From contig VHCJ01000021.1 of the NCBI GenBank assembly GCA_016871755.1, forward strand, positions 1 to 51,300: 51,300 bases of DNA, given 5' to 3'. This stretch comes from Verrucomicrobiota bacterium. Its GTDB lineage: Bacteria; Verrucomicrobiota; Verrucomicrobiia; Opitutales; Opitutaceae. The notes below the pieces were generated by a model. It saw only the letters and a list, made by a program, of their open reading frames with translations, ran no database searches and was not told the origin of the DNA. Below, one piece after another: positions 49,906 to 51,300 of the stretch; the first letter of the stretch is position 1, and the number at the start of each line of letters is the position of its first letter. The position numbers were made by a program, and so were the translations under genes.

Positions 49906-51300
49906 TCAACGGGAGCCGGGCTTCAGGCGGTAGCGAACCACGTCGCGCGAGACGCCGAGGCGGCGGGCCGCTTCCGACACATTGCCGCCGCTCTGCTCCA
50001 ACGCCGTCTGCACGAGGCGGTCAATGGCCTGCTCCAGCGAGAACCCTTCCGTCGGAAAGCGATAACCGGGGTTGAACCACTCGGGCTGCCCTCCCGGCGT
50101 TCCTCCCAGGGTCCCCGCCGGCGTGGTCCGGGCGAGGCCGGAAAAGGTGAGGCGGTCGTCATCGAAGACCAGCGAGCGCTCCAGTTCGTGCGCGAGTTCC
50201 CGCACGTTGCCGGGCCAGCGGTGCGTCACCAGCCGCGCCACGCCTTCCGGGGGAATCTCCCGGCGCTCCAACCCATACCGGCGGCACAGGCGGTCCACCA
50301 ACACCTGCGCCAGCGCCGCCAGTTCCTCCCCGCGCTCACGCAGGGGCGGGATGCGGACGCGGAAGAGGTCGAGGCGCTGGAGCAGATCTTCCCGGAAACG
50401 CCCCGCCGCCACCGCCTCCCGGAGGTCGACGTTGGTCGCCGCGAGGAGCCGGACGTCGATCGGCACCGCCCGGTTGCCGCCGACGCGGCGGATGACGCGG
50501 TCCTCAATCGCCTTGAGGAGCTTCGCCTGCACCGCCGGGGAGAGGCTGGGAATTTCGTCGAGGAAGAGGCTCCCGCCTTCCGCCGCTTCAAACAGGCCGA
50601 TCCGCGCTTCCTTCGCGTCCGTGAACGCTCCGCGTTCGTGCCCGAAGAGTTCCGACTCGGCCAGGGTGTCGGGCAGGGCTGAGCAATTCACCTCGATCCA
50701 CGGACCGTCCGCCCGCGGGCCACGGCGGTGCAGCCAGCGCGCCAGGGTGGTCTTGCCGGTGCCGGTCTCACCTTCGATCAGCACCGGCGAGAGCGGCGAT
50801 CCCGCCGTTGCGAGGCGCTGGTCCGCCGCGAGGATCTTGTCGAGCTGGCTGCGCACGCCGGCCAGCGCCGTGCCAAAGAAGAACTGCTCCTCCTCCTCCA
50901 CTTCCGTCGCCCGCCGGAACTCATCGCCACGCCGGGTCTGCCGCGCCCGCCGCGCCCGCGCGAAGCGCGGCGCGAGTTCTTCGAGGTCGAAGGGCTTGAC
51001 GAGATAATCCGCCGCACCGAGGCGCATCGCCTCCACCGCGCCGCTGATGCCGCCTTCTGCCGTCATGACGATCGGGACGGTGTGCTGCGGGAGGGCCTTG
51101 TCGGCGAGGAGGCTGAGGCTGCGGCCGTCAGGCAGGTTCACGTCGAGCAGCGCGAAGTCGAAACTGAGGTCCTGCAGCGCACGGCGAGCCTCGGCAAGCG
51201 AGGCGACCGCCGTGACTTCCAGTCCGAGTTTTTCCAAGTGCCGGACAAACGTCTTGCGCAGCAGCGGCTCGTCCTCGAGCAACAGCAGGCCGGATCCAGC
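49906..51300 (-). CDS. NtrC-class sigma54-dependent response regulator (partial)
   Basis: The 5' end runs off the window; the frame is open to the edge and the usual start lies further right. A receiver domain has LLLLEDEPLL, phospho-acceptor Asp in FALLDVNLPDG and Lys in DYLVKPFDLEE. Then comes a sigma54-activating AAA+ domain: Walker A GETGTGKTTLARW, ESELFGHERGAFTDA (the sigma54-contact loop is GAFTDA, not GAFTGA), Walker B GSLFLDEI, and RWPGNVRELAHELER. A Fis-type helix-turn-helix follows (GNVSEAARRLGVSRDVVRYRL). It probably binds the dyad sites at 49572-49627 and drives the operon ending in the kinase gene. GAFTDA is an uncommon variant but the position is adjacent to the essential Thr, so function is plausible. 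Confidence 0.94.
   Translation of the reverse strand, partial: AGSGLLLLEDEPLLRKTFVRHLEKLGLEVTAVASLAEARRALQDLSFDFALLDVNLPDGRSLSLLADKALPQHTVPIVMTAEGGISGAVEAMRLGAADYLVKPFDLEELAPRFARARRARQTRRGDEFRRATEVEEEEQFFFGTALAGVRSQLDKILAADQRLATAGSPLSPVLIEGETGTGKTTLARWLHRRGPRADGPWIEVNCSALPDTLAESELFGHERGAFTDAKEARIGLFEAAEGGSLFLDEIPSLSPAVQAKLLKAIEDRVIRRVGGNRAVPIDVRLLAATNVDLREAVAAGRFREDLLQRLDLFRVRIPPLRERGEELAALAQVLVDRLCRRYGLERREIPPEGVARLVTHRWPGNVRELAHELERSLVFDDDRLTFSGLARTTPAGTLGGTPGGQPEWFNPGYRFPTEGFSLEQAIDRLVQTALEQSGGNVSEAARRLGVSRDVVRYRLKPGSR

Noticed and set aside
1-51300. tRNA, rRNA or CRISPR arrays
   Set aside because: No cloverleaf-like, rRNA-like or regularly spaced repeat pattern was seen on either strand. 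A covariance search would be needed for small RNAs and riboswitches.

Overview
The window looks like chromosomal DNA of a high-GC Verrucomicrobiota bacterium, most likely an Opitutaceae-type member. The evidence is the gene repertoire: two PSCyt1-DUF1549-DUF1553 / DUF1501 pairs, a DUF1800 / DUF1501 pair, a repeated exported beta-rich module, a pyrophosphate-type phosphofructokinase and a divergent Nramp-like carrier. Most start codons are preceded by a C-rich tract and not by a Shine-Dalgarno sequence. I saw no rRNA, tRNA, CRISPR array, transposase, integrase or phage gene.

Layout. 1-0.8 kb: a ribbon-helix-helix/PIN toxin-antitoxin pair. 0.9-2.1 kb: a sulfatase-fold protein that has lost its active-site residues. 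2.1-12.5 kb: mostly minus-strand housekeeping genes (PPi-type PFK, purB, a TonB-like protein, a D-2-hydroxyacid dehydrogenase, apt, an agarase-like glycosidase-fold protein, a flavin reductase-like protein), with a large SWIM/SNF2 helicase on the plus strand. 12.6-19.3 kb: a LapA-like membrane protein, a large DUF1800 exported protein, its DUF1501 partner, and an N-terminally truncated 4-alpha-glucanotransferase starting one base after the DUF1501 stop codon. 19.3-24.4 kb: a Phd/PIN module with a perfect operator, a voltage-gated cation channel with filter TLEGWVD, a SYLF-domain protein, a CinA/PncC-like amidohydrolase, a VapBC module flanked by 54-bp direct repeats, and exonuclease III. 24.7-31.2 kb: a four-PAS PP2C phosphatase, a GNAT acetyltransferase, a DUF2721 protein, an Nramp-like carrier and NagA. 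31.4-41.1 kb: two tandem cytochrome-like DUF1549/1553 + DUF1501 pairs. 41.2-44.5 kb: a second, NagA-like amidohydrolase and a PQQ-like beta-propeller protein. 44.6-45.9 kb: an AAA/DUF4143 ATPase behind a 25-bp inverted repeat. 45.9-51.3 kb: a sigma54-type two-component locus.

How the genes work together. The last locus is the most system-like part. An NtrC-class response regulator (running off the right edge) is followed by a perfect hairpin. Beyond it lies an AT-rich control region with a dyad (possible upstream activating site) and a close match to a sigma54 promoter. That promoter faces a small exported coiled-coil protein, a putative outer-membrane barrel protein, and a membrane histidine kinase whose start codon overlaps the barrel stop. 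This reads as a self-regulated envelope-sensing operon. The NagA genes on both sides of the DUF1549/1553/1501 block hint at amino-sugar use, but substrates cannot be read from sequence. The channel filter matches, as I recall it, the one described for a native prokaryotic voltage-gated calcium channel, so that gene also deserves attention.
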